A stretch of 39,415 nucleotides of DNA from CBCXVS01 sp965178525. Its GTDB lineage: Bacteria > Tectomicrobia > Entotheonellia > Entotheonellales > Entotheonellaceae. Shown piece after piece: positions 23,478 through 32,702 of this stretch (the stretch's first letter is position 1; each line of letters begins with the position of its first letter). The notes beneath the pieces were generated by a model. That model was not told the origin of the DNA, did no database searches, and was given only the letters and a program-made list of their open reading frames with translations. The stretch covers positions 1-39,415 of the forward strand of contig CBCXVS010000025.1 in the NCBI GenBank assembly GCA_965178525.1. The letters run 5' to 3'. The translations under genes and the position numbers were made by a program.

Positions 23478-25154
23478 ATGAGCATGCGAGCTGGGCGACA
23501 AGCCTTCCTGGAAATTCTGCGCGCGGCAGGCGTCAAACACATTATTGGGAATCCCGGCACCACCGAACTCCCACTAATGGACGTCCTGCCGGAGTATCCG
23601 GACCTGGATTATATTCTCACGCTGCAAGAGGGCGTTGCCATGGCCGCGGCGGACGGCTATGCTATGGCATCGGGCAAACTCGGCGTGGTCAATCTGCATG
23701 TCGCCCCGGGGTTGGGCAATGCCATGGGGATGTTGTACGACGCCACCAAAACCGCGGTGCCGCTGCTCGTCACCGCTGGGCAGCAAGACGGGCGGTATTC
23801 GCTCACCGAACCGCTGCTCTGGGGCGACATGGTCCGCATGGTGGAATCAATGACGAAATGGGCGTACCAGATCGAACGCGTCACCGATCTGCCGCGGGCA
23901 CTGCGGCGCGCCATCAAGATCGCCACGACACCGCCCACCGGTCCGGTTTTTCTGGGCTTACCTATGGACATCATGATGGCGGAGGCCGACCTGGACATGT
24001 CCGCTCCTTCCCTGATTGCGCCGCGCATCCGTGGCGACCTGGAGGCCATGCGCCGCGCTGCCGTCCTGCTCGCCAAAGCGCAACATCCGCTGATTATCGT
24101 CGGGGATGAAGTGGCCAAATCGGAAGCCCTGGCGGAGATGGTAGCAGTTGCGGAAGCGCTCGGGGCTCCCGTGGTGGCCGAAACCGTGCCCAACACGACC
24201 AACTTTCCCTCGGACCATCCCTTGTATCAAGGCCCCATACCACGCACGCAACACGGCGTACGCACGAGCCTGCAGGACGCCGATGTGGTCTTTACCGTTG
24301 GCGCCGACATGTTCACCATGTCCGTCTATGCCGAGGTGGAACCGCTACCGCCAGACACGACCGTGATCTGCCTCAACATCGATCCCTGGGAGATCGGCAA
24401 AAATTATCCGGTCGACCTCTCCATCCTAGGCGACCCCAAAGCCACCCTAGCGGAGTTGCTGCCCATGCTACAGGGCGAGATGTCGGACGCCGCCCGGCAG
24501 GCAGCGCAACAGCGACAGCAGACGCTGCGCCAGGCCAAGGCTGAGAGTGTGCAACGGCTCTACGAGCGGGCCGCGGACGAGGCGGCCAAGAACCCCATGT
24601 CGCCGATCGTCATGAACCACACCATCGCTTCAGTCGTACCTGAGGATGTGCGTATCGTCGATGAATCCATCACCTCGGGAACCGCCTTGCAGGTGTTCCT
24701 GCCCCGCCGTCACCCGCGCGATTACTTCGGCCTCAAAGGCGGCGGTATCGGCTGGGGCTTGCCGGCGACCCTCGGCGTGGCCTTGGCAACGCCCGATCAA
24801 CCCGTCTTGGGCATCATTGGCGACGGTAGCGCCATGTACAGTATTCAAGGGCTGTGGACCGCGGCGCGCTATGGCCTGCGGTGTATCTTCGTGATTTGCA
24901 ATAACCGGCAGTATCTCATTTTGAAGCGCCGCCTGCACGCCTACGACGGACCCGCCGCCAAGGAGCAACAGTATATTGGCATCGACCTGTTGCAGCCCGC
25001 CATTCAATTTGCCGATTTAGCTGCCTCGCTCGGCGTGCATGCGGATCGTGTCGAGCGGCCGGCGGATTTGCAGCAAGCGCTGAAGGACGCGCTGCAACGG
25101 CCGGGTCCGACGCTGATCGATGTGCCGCTGGAGTCCGATTTCCCGGTGAGCTAA
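23478..25154 (+). CDS. Thiamine-diphosphate enzyme, benzoylformate decarboxylase / acetolactate synthase-like
   Basis: A 558-residue three-domain TPP enzyme. The PYR domain has catalytic E51 (TLQEGVAMAAADGYA) and the benzoylformate-decarboxylase-like strings NPGTTELP and NLHVAPGLGNAMG with H74. The PP domain has the TPP/Mg motif GDGSAMYSIQ (448-457) through NN at 475-476, with GLKGGGIGWGLPATLG ahead of it. By alignment from memory to Pseudomonas MdlC, H74 corresponds to H70. S26 is replaced by Thr (T28), and the region of H281 (here FTMSVYAEVE) has no His, so the substrate or reaction probably differs. GAGGA precedes the ATG. It is followed after 57 nt by an SDR, possibly a functional pair. 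Confidence 0.85.
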   Translation: MSMRAGRQAFLEILRAAGVKHIIGNPGTTELPLMDVLPEYPDLDYILTLQEGVAMAAADGYAMASGKLGVVNLHVAPGLGNAMGMLYDATKTAVPLLVTAGQQDGRYSLTEPLLWGDMVRMVESMTKWAYQIERVTDLPRALRRAIKIATTPPTGPVFLGLPMDIMMAEADLDMSAPSLIAPRIRGDLEAMRRAAVLLAKAQHPLIIVGDEVAKSEALAEMVAVAEALGAPVVAETVPNTTNFPSDHPLYQGPIPRTQHGVRTSLQDADVVFTVGADMFTMSVYAEVEPLPPDTTVICLNIDPWEIGKNYPVDLSILGDPKATLAELLPMLQGEMSDAARQAAQQRQQTLRQAKAESVQRLYERAADEAAKNPMSPIVMNHTIASVVPEDVRIVDESITSGTALQVFLPRRHPRDYFGLKGGGIGWGLPATLGVALATPDQPVLGIIGDGSAMYSIQGLWTAARYGLRCIFVICNNRQYLILKRRLHAYDGPAAKEQQYIGIDLLQPAIQFADLAASLGVHADRVERPADLQQALKDALQRPGPTLIDVPLESDFPVS

Positions 25155-25157
25155 GTA

Positions 25158-25192
25158 GGACTGAGGACTGAGAGCTAAAAGCTGAAAGCTAA
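25158..25192. repeat. Mixed heptamer repeat, GGACTGA x2 then AGCT-type x3
   Basis: Two GGACTGA units (25158-25171) are fused to GAGCTAA, AAGCTGA and AAGCTAA (25172-25192). It therefore joins two of the three heptamer families of the window in one array, placed between a stop codon and the ribosome-binding site of the next gene. Confidence 0.9.
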
Positions 25193-25211
25193 GTAAAAAA
25201 GGAAAGGCGCG

Positions 25212-26042
25212 ATGCCAGAGATCTCGGAGTACTTCCCGCCGCGTTTGCAAGGCCAGGTGGCCGTGGTGACGGGGGCGGCGCGGGGCTTGGGGCGTGCCTA
25301 TGCCCTGCGGCTGGCCAAACTGGGCGCCGATGTGGTGGTCAACGATATCAATCTCAACGCAGCCGAGGAGGTCGATGAACGCCTGACGGCTGCAACCGTG
25401 ATGGATGAGATCCGAAATCTAGGGTGCCGTGCTTTGGGCATTGCCGCGGATGTGACGTCCGAGCAGGACGTGGAGGCGATGTTTAGCGAGATTTTGGCGA
25501 CCTTTTCGCACGTCGACATCTTGGTCAACAACGCTGGCGGCGGCCGCGGCAGCCAAAGCGTCAGTGAATGCTCCACGGAGGCATGGGAAGCCGTGATGGC
25601 CAAGAATCTGCGCTCGACATTTCTCTGCTGCCGTGCCGTCGCGCCGCACATGCGCGAGCGTCGGCGCGGCAAAATCATCAATGTGGCGTCGGTTGCGGGC
25701 TTACGACCGTTGATGCCAACCCTGGCGCCGTATAGCACGGCCAAAGCCGGTATTATGGCGTTGACGCGGTCGCTCGCTCTGGAACTCGCCCAATACGGCG
25801 TCAACGTCAACGCCATTGCCCCGAGCTACGTGGCCACGGTGCATTGGACGGGAGGACTCGGCAAAATCCAGGAGGAGTTGGTGACCCAGATACCCATGGG
25901 ACGTATTGCCAACACCGATGACTGCGCCAAAGTGGTGGAGTTCCTGGCCACCGATCTCTCGGACTTTGTCACCGGCCAGGTCATTAGCGTCGATGGCGGC
26001 ATGGGCCATCTGCAGCCCTCGTATATGGGTCAAGCCTACTGA
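25212..26042 (+). CDS. Short-chain dehydrogenase/reductase (classical SDR)
   Basis: 276 residues. TGAARGLG (20-27), NNAGGG (106-111), catalytic S160, Y174 and K178 (APYSTAKAG), and the family ending TGQVISVDGGMGHLQ. NDIN after the second strand (D45) favours NAD(H). The order and spacing after the TPP enzyme suggest the same transcript and perhaps reduction or oxidation of its product. The 3' end overlaps the convergent SUMF1-like gene by 7 bp. Confidence 0.9.
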   Translation: MPEISEYFPPRLQGQVAVVTGAARGLGRAYALRLAKLGADVVVNDINLNAAEEVDERLTAATVMDEIRNLGCRALGIAADVTSEQDVEAMFSEILATFSHVDILVNNAGGGRGSQSVSECSTEAWEAVMAKNLRSTFLCCRAVAPHMRERRRGKIINVASVAGLRPLMPTLAPYSTAKAGIMALTRSLALELAQYGVNVNAIAPSYVATVHWTGGLGKIQEELVTQIPMGRIANTDDCAKVVEFLATDLSDFVTGQVISVDGGMGHLQPSYMGQAY

Positions 26043-27130
26043 CTCGCAGACGCCGCGGCATGACAGCGGAAACCGATAAAATTGGCCGCCATCCCTGGCA
26101 AGAGCGTGTGGCTGACGTCACATCCAACATGGGCGGATGTACTCTTCCCCGAGCCGCCACGCAGCACATAGCCGCCGTTGGTCTGGGTCGTGGCCGTCCA
26201 CTCCAGTGTGTTCCCGGCGAGATCGTGCACCCCAGCAGGGGTTTGCGTCTCGGGCATACTGCCCACCACGGCGGTTCCCATCTGCTCGGGGTTGCTCTCC
26301 TGGTCCGTCGATTCGGCCATCATGGGCTCATTCCCCCAGGGGAATTTGCGCTCATCCGCGCCACGGCACGCCTTGTCCCATAGCGCCTCCGTCGGCAGCA
26401 CTTTGCCGGCCCAGCGGCAATAGGCGTCGGCCTCATACCAGGAGACGCCAACCACCGGCTGTTGCGGCTTATTCAACTGCTCGTTCTCCCAGTAACTGGG
26501 CTGACGCCGTTGCTTCTGCTGCGCCCACGCCCATCCTTCGTCTGACCAATGCGTTTCGGTCTCATAACCCTTGTCAGTGATAAACTGCCGATACTGGGCA
26601 TTGGTCACTTCATAGATGTCGATCGTATGGGTGATAACCGGCGCCATCTGCTTCTTTTCCTGGGACATGGCACTCGCTGGCGCCTGCGCCATGCTGCCAA
26701 CACCTGTTGTGGCCTGCCCTATACCTGGGTCCGTGAGGTCGTGATAAGTGACCAGGGCTTGCTTTTGCTCTGTGCTCAGATCCGCAAACGGAGCACGAAC
26801 CTGGGATGCCGTGGCCGGATAAGGCAAACAGTCGTGGCGCAACACGACCGGCGGCTGTGCCGGTGCGGTGCGAGAAATCACCAGAAGCGCGTCGCTCTGT
26901 TTGAGATAGTGTTTGACGACGATGAAGAGCATCGACTGTTCGCGATCGGGCCGTGTCCCGCCAGGCTCGGCCTGGGCAATCATGGCGTCGAGCACCCGAT
27001 CATTCAAGACCACTTCACCGCTGAAATCAGCCGCACAGGCGGGCAGTCCAAGATCTGCCGTCATACGGTCAGCGAAACCCAGAAATAGAGCAAGAACCAC
27101 AACGCAAGCGCAGCAAGCAAATCGGGACAT
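26036..27130 (-). CDS. Secreted SUMF1/FGE-sulfatase-domain protein with unknown N-terminal domain
   Basis: 364 residues, signal peptide at 1-33 (FACCACVVVLALFLGFADRM). Residues about 40-150 are an unrecognised domain ending in LSTEQKQALVTYHDL. The C-terminal 200 residues are a formylglycine-generating-enzyme-like (SUMF1) domain: IDIYEVTNAQYRQFI, PQQPVVGVSWYEADAYCRWA, LPTEALWDKACRG, FPWGNE, AGVHDLAGNTLEWTAT, GYVLRGGS and IGFRCHAA. True FGEs carry a Cys pair before the C-terminus; here only GCDVSH is present, so catalysis is doubtful and a binding or structural role is likelier. The start at 27130 has AAGGAGG about 10 nt ahead. Confidence 0.82.
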   Translation of the reverse strand: MSRFACCACVVVLALFLGFADRMTADLGLPACAADFSGEVVLNDRVLDAMIAQAEPGGTRPDREQSMLFIVVKHYLKQSDALLVISRTAPAQPPVVLRHDCLPYPATASQVRAPFADLSTEQKQALVTYHDLTDPGIGQATTGVGSMAQAPASAMSQEKKQMAPVITHTIDIYEVTNAQYRQFITDKGYETETHWSDEGWAWAQQKQRRQPSYWENEQLNKPQQPVVGVSWYEADAYCRWAGKVLPTEALWDKACRGADERKFPWGNEPMMAESTDQESNPEQMGTAVVGSMPETQTPAGVHDLAGNTLEWTATTQTNGGYVLRGGSGKSTSAHVGCDVSHTLLPGMAANFIGFRCHAAASASQ

Positions 27131-27487
27131 AAGGTACCGCCCCCTCCTTGTACATGGCTGAAACGAGATGAGATAATCCTTTCCGGCGCCTGTGTTTATG
27201 CACACAGACGTTTTATGTTAATGGTGGCAAAGATCCGTAAAATGTCAAGTATGTTCCTATTCGAGACGCACGCCGATGGTCTCGCGGACGTCGATCGCGG
27301 CTTGGAGGCATGCAACCGCAATCCGCCGATTTGACCCCTTTCCCTCATATCTTTTTGGACAACCCACCCCCAGGTGATTCGGAAGAAAGGGCTTTGATTT
27401 TTCCGCTCTGCCGGTATGAAAATTGGCCATACGTCGACGGATATGGACCACAGAAAGGGAGGGGCCAGTATTGAAATATGACCTTGT
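27131..27487. other. Intergenic, no supported gene
   Basis: About 360 bp between the HNH remnant and the SUMF1-like gene. It includes a 6-bp inverted repeat at 27190-27207 (CTGTGT, 6 nt, ACACAG), about 60 bp upstream of the SUMF1-like start, which might be an operator. Short frames here show no family signature. Confidence 0.45.
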
Positions 27488-27771
27488 CTACGTGGAAAGT
27501 ACTGGATCTTCCAATGGCGGATGATACCCGTCCGACACATCACGCTGTCGAATGCGCAGGACGACGCCATGGTGGCGGTCATCATTCAGGTCGAGCATCG
27601 CGAGAGTAGCTCGTCCGGTCGGCGTGAGCCCAACAATCCGGAGACGTTCTGCGTTCCATGCGAAATGATCAGCCCACATATCTCGGCACGGATTGAATTG
27701 AAGAGAGGTACAAGCTCACTCGTTTCCGGGGCGCGTCCTTCGAGGCGATTGCCACGACGTTCATTGCAGTT
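27488..27771 (-). pseudogene. C-terminal remnant of an HNH endonuclease
   Basis: Two neighbouring frames carry consecutive pieces of one known protein pattern. The first (from 27771) reads NCNERRGNRLEG then APETSELVPLFN. After a frame break near 27690-27700 the second reads DHFAWNAERLRIVGLTPTGR then ATLAMLDLNDD and stops at 27488. C-N-x-x-K/R-G-N-R, the ...G-E-x-V-P-L-F-N-P-R stretch and the D-H-F-x-W...G-x-T-P-x-G-R-A-T-V tail are the usual end of a family of HNH endonucleases. The HNH core itself is missing; the fragment begins 10 bp from the response-regulator gene, so its 5' part was lost. Confidence 0.68.
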
Positions 27772-27781
27772 TCAGTTGGCC

Positions 27782-28372
27782 TTATCCACCACCGCCTTCA
27801 TCGGTCACAAACCCGAGCGAGTGGTCGAAGCGGTCGAGAAGCACATACCCGATCTTGGCAATCTCGCTCACTTCGTCCTCCCCTGCCTCGTTGAGGGTAC
27901 CGAACGCACCTTCCTGCGGGCCCTCAGCGAGCGCCAAACATCGCATTTGATAATCCTGCAGCTCGGCAAAGAGGCGTCGCTGCTCCGCCTGCCGATCATA
28001 TTCCGAGCCCGCTTCGCGCAGTATGGCCACCAATTCATCCGCATCCCACGGTTTGGTGAGGTAGCGAAAAATTTGCCCCTGGTTGATCGCATCAATGACC
28101 GCCTTGACATCCGAGTAGCCGGTGAACAGGATGCGAATGGCACGCGGGCGGTCGCCTTGGGCCTGGCTCAGGAGTTCCACGCCCGCCATCTCCGGCATGC
28201 GTTGGTCACTCAGCACCACATGAATCGGCTGCTGTTCCAGAATCCGGAGAGCTTCGTGCCCACTCGTGGCGGTATAGACCTCAAATTCCATGCGCAGCAA
28301 TCCACGCAGGGAATGGAGAATTTCCTCTTCATCATCGACGATCAAAATCGAATGCATGTCCGGGTCTGCCAT
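27782..28372 (-). CDS. Stand-alone response regulator with helical tail (module A)
   Basis: 196 residues. A REC domain at 6-125 has the acidic pocket D13/D14, phospho-acceptor D56 in VVLSDQRMPEM, a Thr in ILFTGYSD and K107-type Lys in YLTKPWDADEL. Then come a coiled region (YDRQAEQRRLFAELQDYQMR) and a conserved end (LNEAGEDEVSEIAKIG). There is no DNA-binding or HD-GYP output domain, although the receiver resembles those of RpfG-like regulators. It is 12 nt downstream of the REC-HisKA gene. Its paralogue is at 34593-35162. It is the likely final receiver of the relay. Confidence 0.87.
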   Translation of the reverse strand: MADPDMHSILIVDDEEEILHSLRGLLRMEFEVYTATSGHEALRILEQQPIHVVLSDQRMPEMAGVELLSQAQGDRPRAIRILFTGYSDVKAVIDAINQGQIFRYLTKPWDADELVAILREAGSEYDRQAEQRRLFAELQDYQMRCLALAEGPQEGAFGTLNEAGEDEVSEIAKIGYVLLDRFDHSLGFVTDEGGGG

Positions 28373-28384
28373 GTTGCCCCTTTC

Positions 28385-29485
28385 TTACGTCTGGGCCGGC
28401 TCGTGGTGCTTCGGAATGGTAAAGAAGAACGTCGCGCCTTCCCCAGGCCGAGATTCCACCCTAATCTCTCCCCCATGGATTTCCACGATGCGCTTGACAA
28501 TGGTCAAGCCCGCGCCGGTGCCCGGATAGACATCACGCGTGTGCAAGCGCTTGAAAATCTCAAAAATCTGCCGGTGATGTGCCGGCGCGATACCAATGCC
28601 ATTGTCCCGCACGCTAAAGCGATAGCACGCCTCATATTCGTCACAGCCAATGGTCACCTCTGGCGCCTGCCCATCCGTAAATTTCAAGGCGTTACTCATC
28701 AAATTGCTGAAGACCTGGGTCAAGCGCGCTTCGGAATAGACGACAGTGGGCAGCATCGCCGGCAGATAGATGCGGGTGCCGGCAGTGGTGATAGCCGATT
28801 GCAGATCGTGCATCACCCAGGCGAGCACGCGTTGCACGTCTACCTCGATAGCCCGGCACTCCTGGCGGCCAATGCGAGAGTAGTCCAGCAGCCCATCGAG
28901 CAGGGTCTTCATATGGAGGGCATCGTCGATAATCTCTTCACAGAGTTGGCGTCCCTGCTCATCTAAGACCTCGCCGTAGTCTTCCAGGAGCCAGCGGGCA
29001 TAGCCCTCGAAGGTGCGCAATGGGGTTTGCAGATCGTGGCTAGCGGAGTAGGCAAAGGCTTCCATTTCCTCGGCATAGGTGCGCAGTTCGCGCGTCTGCT
29101 TCTCGCGAGTTTGTTCCAGGTGAATAATCCGTTCCCCGGCCCGCAAGCGCACCCGCAATTCATCCTGATCAAAGGGTTTGGTGACAAAATCATCGGCGCC
29201 GGCGTCCATCCCGGCAATCACGTCTGCCTTCTCCGATTTCGCGGTGAGCAAGATGGTATACACATACCCCGGCCGTTGACACGCCCGGATGCGGCGGACC
29301 AGCTCCAGGCCATCCATCTCGGGCATCATCCAATCACTAATCACGAGGCGAAAGTCACCACTGGTAAAATACTGCCAGGCTTCAGCGCCATTGGACGCCG
29401 TGACGACCTCGTGTCCCCACTTCTGCAGATACTGCTGCAGCAGGCGTCGGGACACGGGCGCATCTTCCGCAATCAATATCCTCAT
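28385..29485 (-). CDS. REC-HisKA-HATPase hybrid protein (module A)
   Basis: 366 residues, soluble. N-terminal REC domain with E7/D8, D51 (ISDWMMPEMDG) and K103 (VTKPFDQDEL). A short coiled coil leads to HisKA with H150 (AFAYSASHDLQTPLRTFEGY), then an HATPase with the N box (LMSNALKF), G1 box (DNGIGIAP) and GTGAGLTIVK. The dimerisation helix is of the phytochrome-kinase type. It receives phosphate at REC and presumably controls its own kinase. Its ATG overlaps the stop of the upstream hybrid kinase (29482-29485), so translation is coupled. Confidence 0.9.
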   Translation of the reverse strand: MRILIAEDAPVSRRLLQQYLQKWGHEVVTASNGAEAWQYFTSGDFRLVISDWMMPEMDGLELVRRIRACQRPGYVYTILLTAKSEKADVIAGMDAGADDFVTKPFDQDELRVRLRAGERIIHLEQTREKQTRELRTYAEEMEAFAYSASHDLQTPLRTFEGYARWLLEDYGEVLDEQGRQLCEEIIDDALHMKTLLDGLLDYSRIGRQECRAIEVDVQRVLAWVMHDLQSAITTAGTRIYLPAMLPTVVYSEARLTQVFSNLMSNALKFTDGQAPEVTIGCDEYEACYRFSVRDNGIGIAPAHHRQIFEIFKRLHTRDVYPGTGAGLTIVKRIVEIHGGEIRVESRPGEGATFFFTIPKHHEPAQT

Positions 29486-32400
29486 GGCGCGCTCTCCTCT
29501 GACGCCTCCTTTCCGAAAGCGACTAGCACCGGTAGGAGCTGGTCAAGCGTATGCTCTAAGTCGGCATAGGCCGCCTGGGCGTCGCTCAGCTCGGCATCAC
29601 GGCCCATCATCTCCAAGCGCCGAGCAGCCTCGACCGCCGCAGCCGCACCAAAGTTGCCCACCTCCCCTTTCAGAGTATGCGCAGCCTGTTGCAGCCTCAC
29701 GGCATCCTGTTTTTCGATGGCACTTCGTATCGTCGCCAGCAACTGCGAGACGCCCTCACGAAACAGGTCGATGAGCTCTTGCAAGAATTCCCGGTCACCA
29801 GACACACGGCGNNNNNNNNNNTGTCGAAGAGCACGGCAACGGCTGGCTCCGCCACGGGCTCAAGGACGGCTTCGCCGCCATCGGGCGCCAAGCTTTCAAT
29901 GGCCTGGAACAGGTCCTCGGCCTGGATCGGCTTGGAGATGTAGCTATCCATGCCGGCGGCGAGACAGCGCTCCCGGTCACCCTGCATCACATGCGCCGTC
30001 ATGGCGATGATCGGGATGTGCACACCGGTTGTTTGTTCCTGCGTCCGAATCGCCTCAGTCGCTTCAAAGCCGTCCATCACGGGCATCTGCACGTCCATCA
30101 ACACGGCGTCAAACGGCTGCTGTTGCAGGGCGACGAGCGCTTCTTGGCCGGTGCTGGCCAGCACGGCCGTGTGACCGCGTCTCTCCAACAGGCGTAGCGC
30201 CAGCCGTTGGTTCACGACACTATCCTCGGCCACGAGAATTCGCAGACACCGGGGGCTGACGCCCCACATCTCACGGGGTGTGGCCGAAGCCAGGACGGTC
30301 TCGGGCGATACCAGACCCAGCGAGGTGATAATGGTGTTTTGCAACTCGGACTGCTTGATGGGTTTCGTCATATAGGCGGCCAGGTTCAGATCCCGACAGC
30401 GCACCACATCACGATGCTGGTCGGCGGACGACAGCATCATCAGGGTGGCTCCCGCCAGCTCCGGACGCTGCAAAATCTCCTCCGCCAGGGTAAAGCCGTC
30501 CATTTCGGGCATCATCGCATCCAGCAACACCAGGGCAAAGGGCGATCCCGCGTCCCGCGCCCGCTCCAGCGCCGCCAATGCCGCCTGGCCACTTTCGACC
30601 GTCGTGGGTTGCATGTGCCAATTGGTGAGCACCTCCTCGAGGATGCGCCGATTGGTGGCATTATCATCGACGACGAGAACGGGGAGGCCTTGCAGACTGT
30701 GCAGCGCCACCATAGACGGCGACTCGTCCTGGGCCTGCGACACGCCGAACCGTGCCCTGAAGTGGAACGTGCTGCCCGTGCCCAGTTCGCTTTCCATCCA
30801 GATCCGGCCACCCATCATGGCGACGAGCTGCGACGAAATCGCCAAGCCTAGGCCCGTCCCCCCGTACTTCCGCTTGGTGGAGCTATCGACTTGGGAAAAC
30901 GCCTGAAACAGGACGCTTTGCTTATCGGGTGGGATGCCAATACCCGTGTCCGCGACGGCAAAGTGCAAGCACGCCTCATCGTCCGTCTGCCACTCCGGCT
31001 CGACACGGACCACCACCTCACCTTGCTCGGTAAACTTGATGGCATTGCCAATCAGATTGACCAGGATTTGCCATAGGCGGCCGGGGTCGCCCATCAGGGT
31101 GTCCGGCACATCGGGGAGGACCTGACACGCCAGTTCCAGACCTTTTTTGTGCGCCCGCAGGGCCAGGGTGGTCGCGGTATCATCGAGATTGTCGCGCAAA
31201 TTGAAATGAATCCACTCGAGGTCAAGCTTACCCGCCTCGATTTTGGAGAAATCGAGAATGTCGTTGATCACGCCCAACAGATGGTCAGCCGACGTTTGCA
31301 CCATCCCGAGGTACTCCTGTTGCTCGTCGGTGAGGTCGGTATCGAGCGCCAGCTCCGTCATGCCGATGATGCCATTCATGGGCGTGCGGATCTCGTGACT
31401 CATGTTGGCCAGGAACTCGCTCTTCGCGCGGTTGGCCGCTTCGGCCACCTCCTTGGCCTGCTGCAGGGCCGTCTCACTCTGGTGCAGTGAGGCGTGCATG
31501 GCATTGAAGACTGCGTCAGCTGTCCAACCTCGTCCTTGGCGGTCACGGGAATGTCCCGGGTCAGACGGCCAGCCGCCAGTTCCTGCGTAGCGTGGGAGAG
31601 CTCCGCAATCGGTTGCGTGATCTGCCTGGCGCTGCGCTTCGACACGTAGCCCGCAATGGCCCCCATACCGACAATCAGCGCGAGTGACAGCCACAGGGCG
31701 ACGTTCGTCAGGCGCACCATAAGCCGGGCCTCTGTCGCCATCTGCGCATTCTGCTGCGTCGACAATACGGTCAAGAGCCGGTTCACCTGCTGCGACAGGG
31801 GCACCGTCTGCGTGGTCATCAAGTGCTGCGCGACATTCCAGGTGTCGCCCTGGCGCATCGTGATCACCTGCTCAGCCAGCGTGTTATAGGCGAGCAGCTC
31901 CTCGTATATCCACGCCAGCAGATCGATCTGCTCGGGGCTGAGCACATGCGACAAGGCGCTGAGCTGCCACAGCCCTGCCCGTACCAGCGTCATGTGGTGA
32001 TGAAACCGTCTTTCATCTTCCGCGTCGGCATTGAGGAGGAAGTCGGTCAACAACGCCTCGGAGGAGACGAAGAGGCCGCGGAAATCGGTCATCCGCCCCA
32101 GCAGCAAAAGCTTGCGGTCGGCGCTAGCGACCGTCTGCTTCTCGATATCGATCATTGCCGTGATCGCCGACAGAATCGCCTGCGCCACGGGCTGCACATG
32201 TTGCATCAGCATGACGCGGGCCGGCTCATTTCCGCGCGTGTAGGCCATGTCTTCCACCCACCACTGCAAGATCTCTAATTGTCGCAGCAGGCGCATACAC
32301 GTCGCCACGCGGGCGCTGTCTTCGGTCTGGCTCCAGTGCTGGCGCAACGTTTCGAGCGCCGCAATGGCCGGGTGAATCTGCTCGGCCCAGGCCCGCACCC

Positions 32401-32698
32401 GCACCTCGCGGAACCTGTCGTCCCCGAGCGCCACCCAGCCGCGCAGGCCGGCCAGCGACCGCTGCACCCCGAGCAAGGCATCCGTGGCCGCGTGCACGGT
32501 CGGCCAACGTTGCGTCTCCATGCGGCCGACGTTCGTGCGCAGCCATAGCGTCGAAACCAGGGTGACACACAGCAAGGCCACACCGAGCACCACTACGGTC
32601 AAGTGCGACCGGAGGAGTTTCCGCTGCAGCCCAGTACCCGTGAGACGTCGCGGGATAGCGTCTGGCGGCTGCACATCACGGTTTTGGAGAGCATTCAT
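29482..32698 (-). CDS. Membrane hybrid histidine kinase HAMP-HisKA-HATPase-REC-REC-Hpt (module A), frameshifted and gapped
   Basis: BarA-like phosphorelay kinase. TM1 at residues 32-54, a periplasmic all-helical sensor of about 270 residues, TM2 at about 327-352, HAMP, then HisKA (His codon 31395-31397 in MSHEIRTPMNG), HATPase (DTGIGIPPDKQ, GGTGLGLAIS), REC1 (Asp codon 30519-30521), REC2 (Asp codon 30093-30095) and Hpt (His codon 29677-29679 in AAHTLKGEVGNFG). The frame changes at about 31511; one missing G would restore LTQVFNAMHAS. Ten N at 29812-29821 break the frame again before Hpt. Both breaks disappear by comparison with the intact paralogue at 36516-39284. The start at 32698 is used because GGAG precedes it and it is 4 nt after the PxDVY gene stop. 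Confidence 0.82.
29812..29821. other. Assembly gap (10 N)
   Basis: Ten unresolved bases fall in the REC2-to-Hpt linker of the module A kinase. In the paralogue this linker needs 15 nt between GAC and CGCCGT, while here 11 nt are shown (one A plus ten N), so the true gap length is probably not 10. Confidence 0.95.
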
Positions 32699-32702
32699 GA
32701 TC

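Noticed and set aside
27521..28966. A 481-codon open frame on the plus strand
   Set aside because: It lies antisense to the response regulator and the REC-HisKA gene, both with clear domains; the long frame reflects GC-rich codon structure.
31500..31530. Programmed frameshift in the module A kinase
   Set aside because: No slippery run or stimulatory structure at the break; a single deletion or sequence error is simpler.
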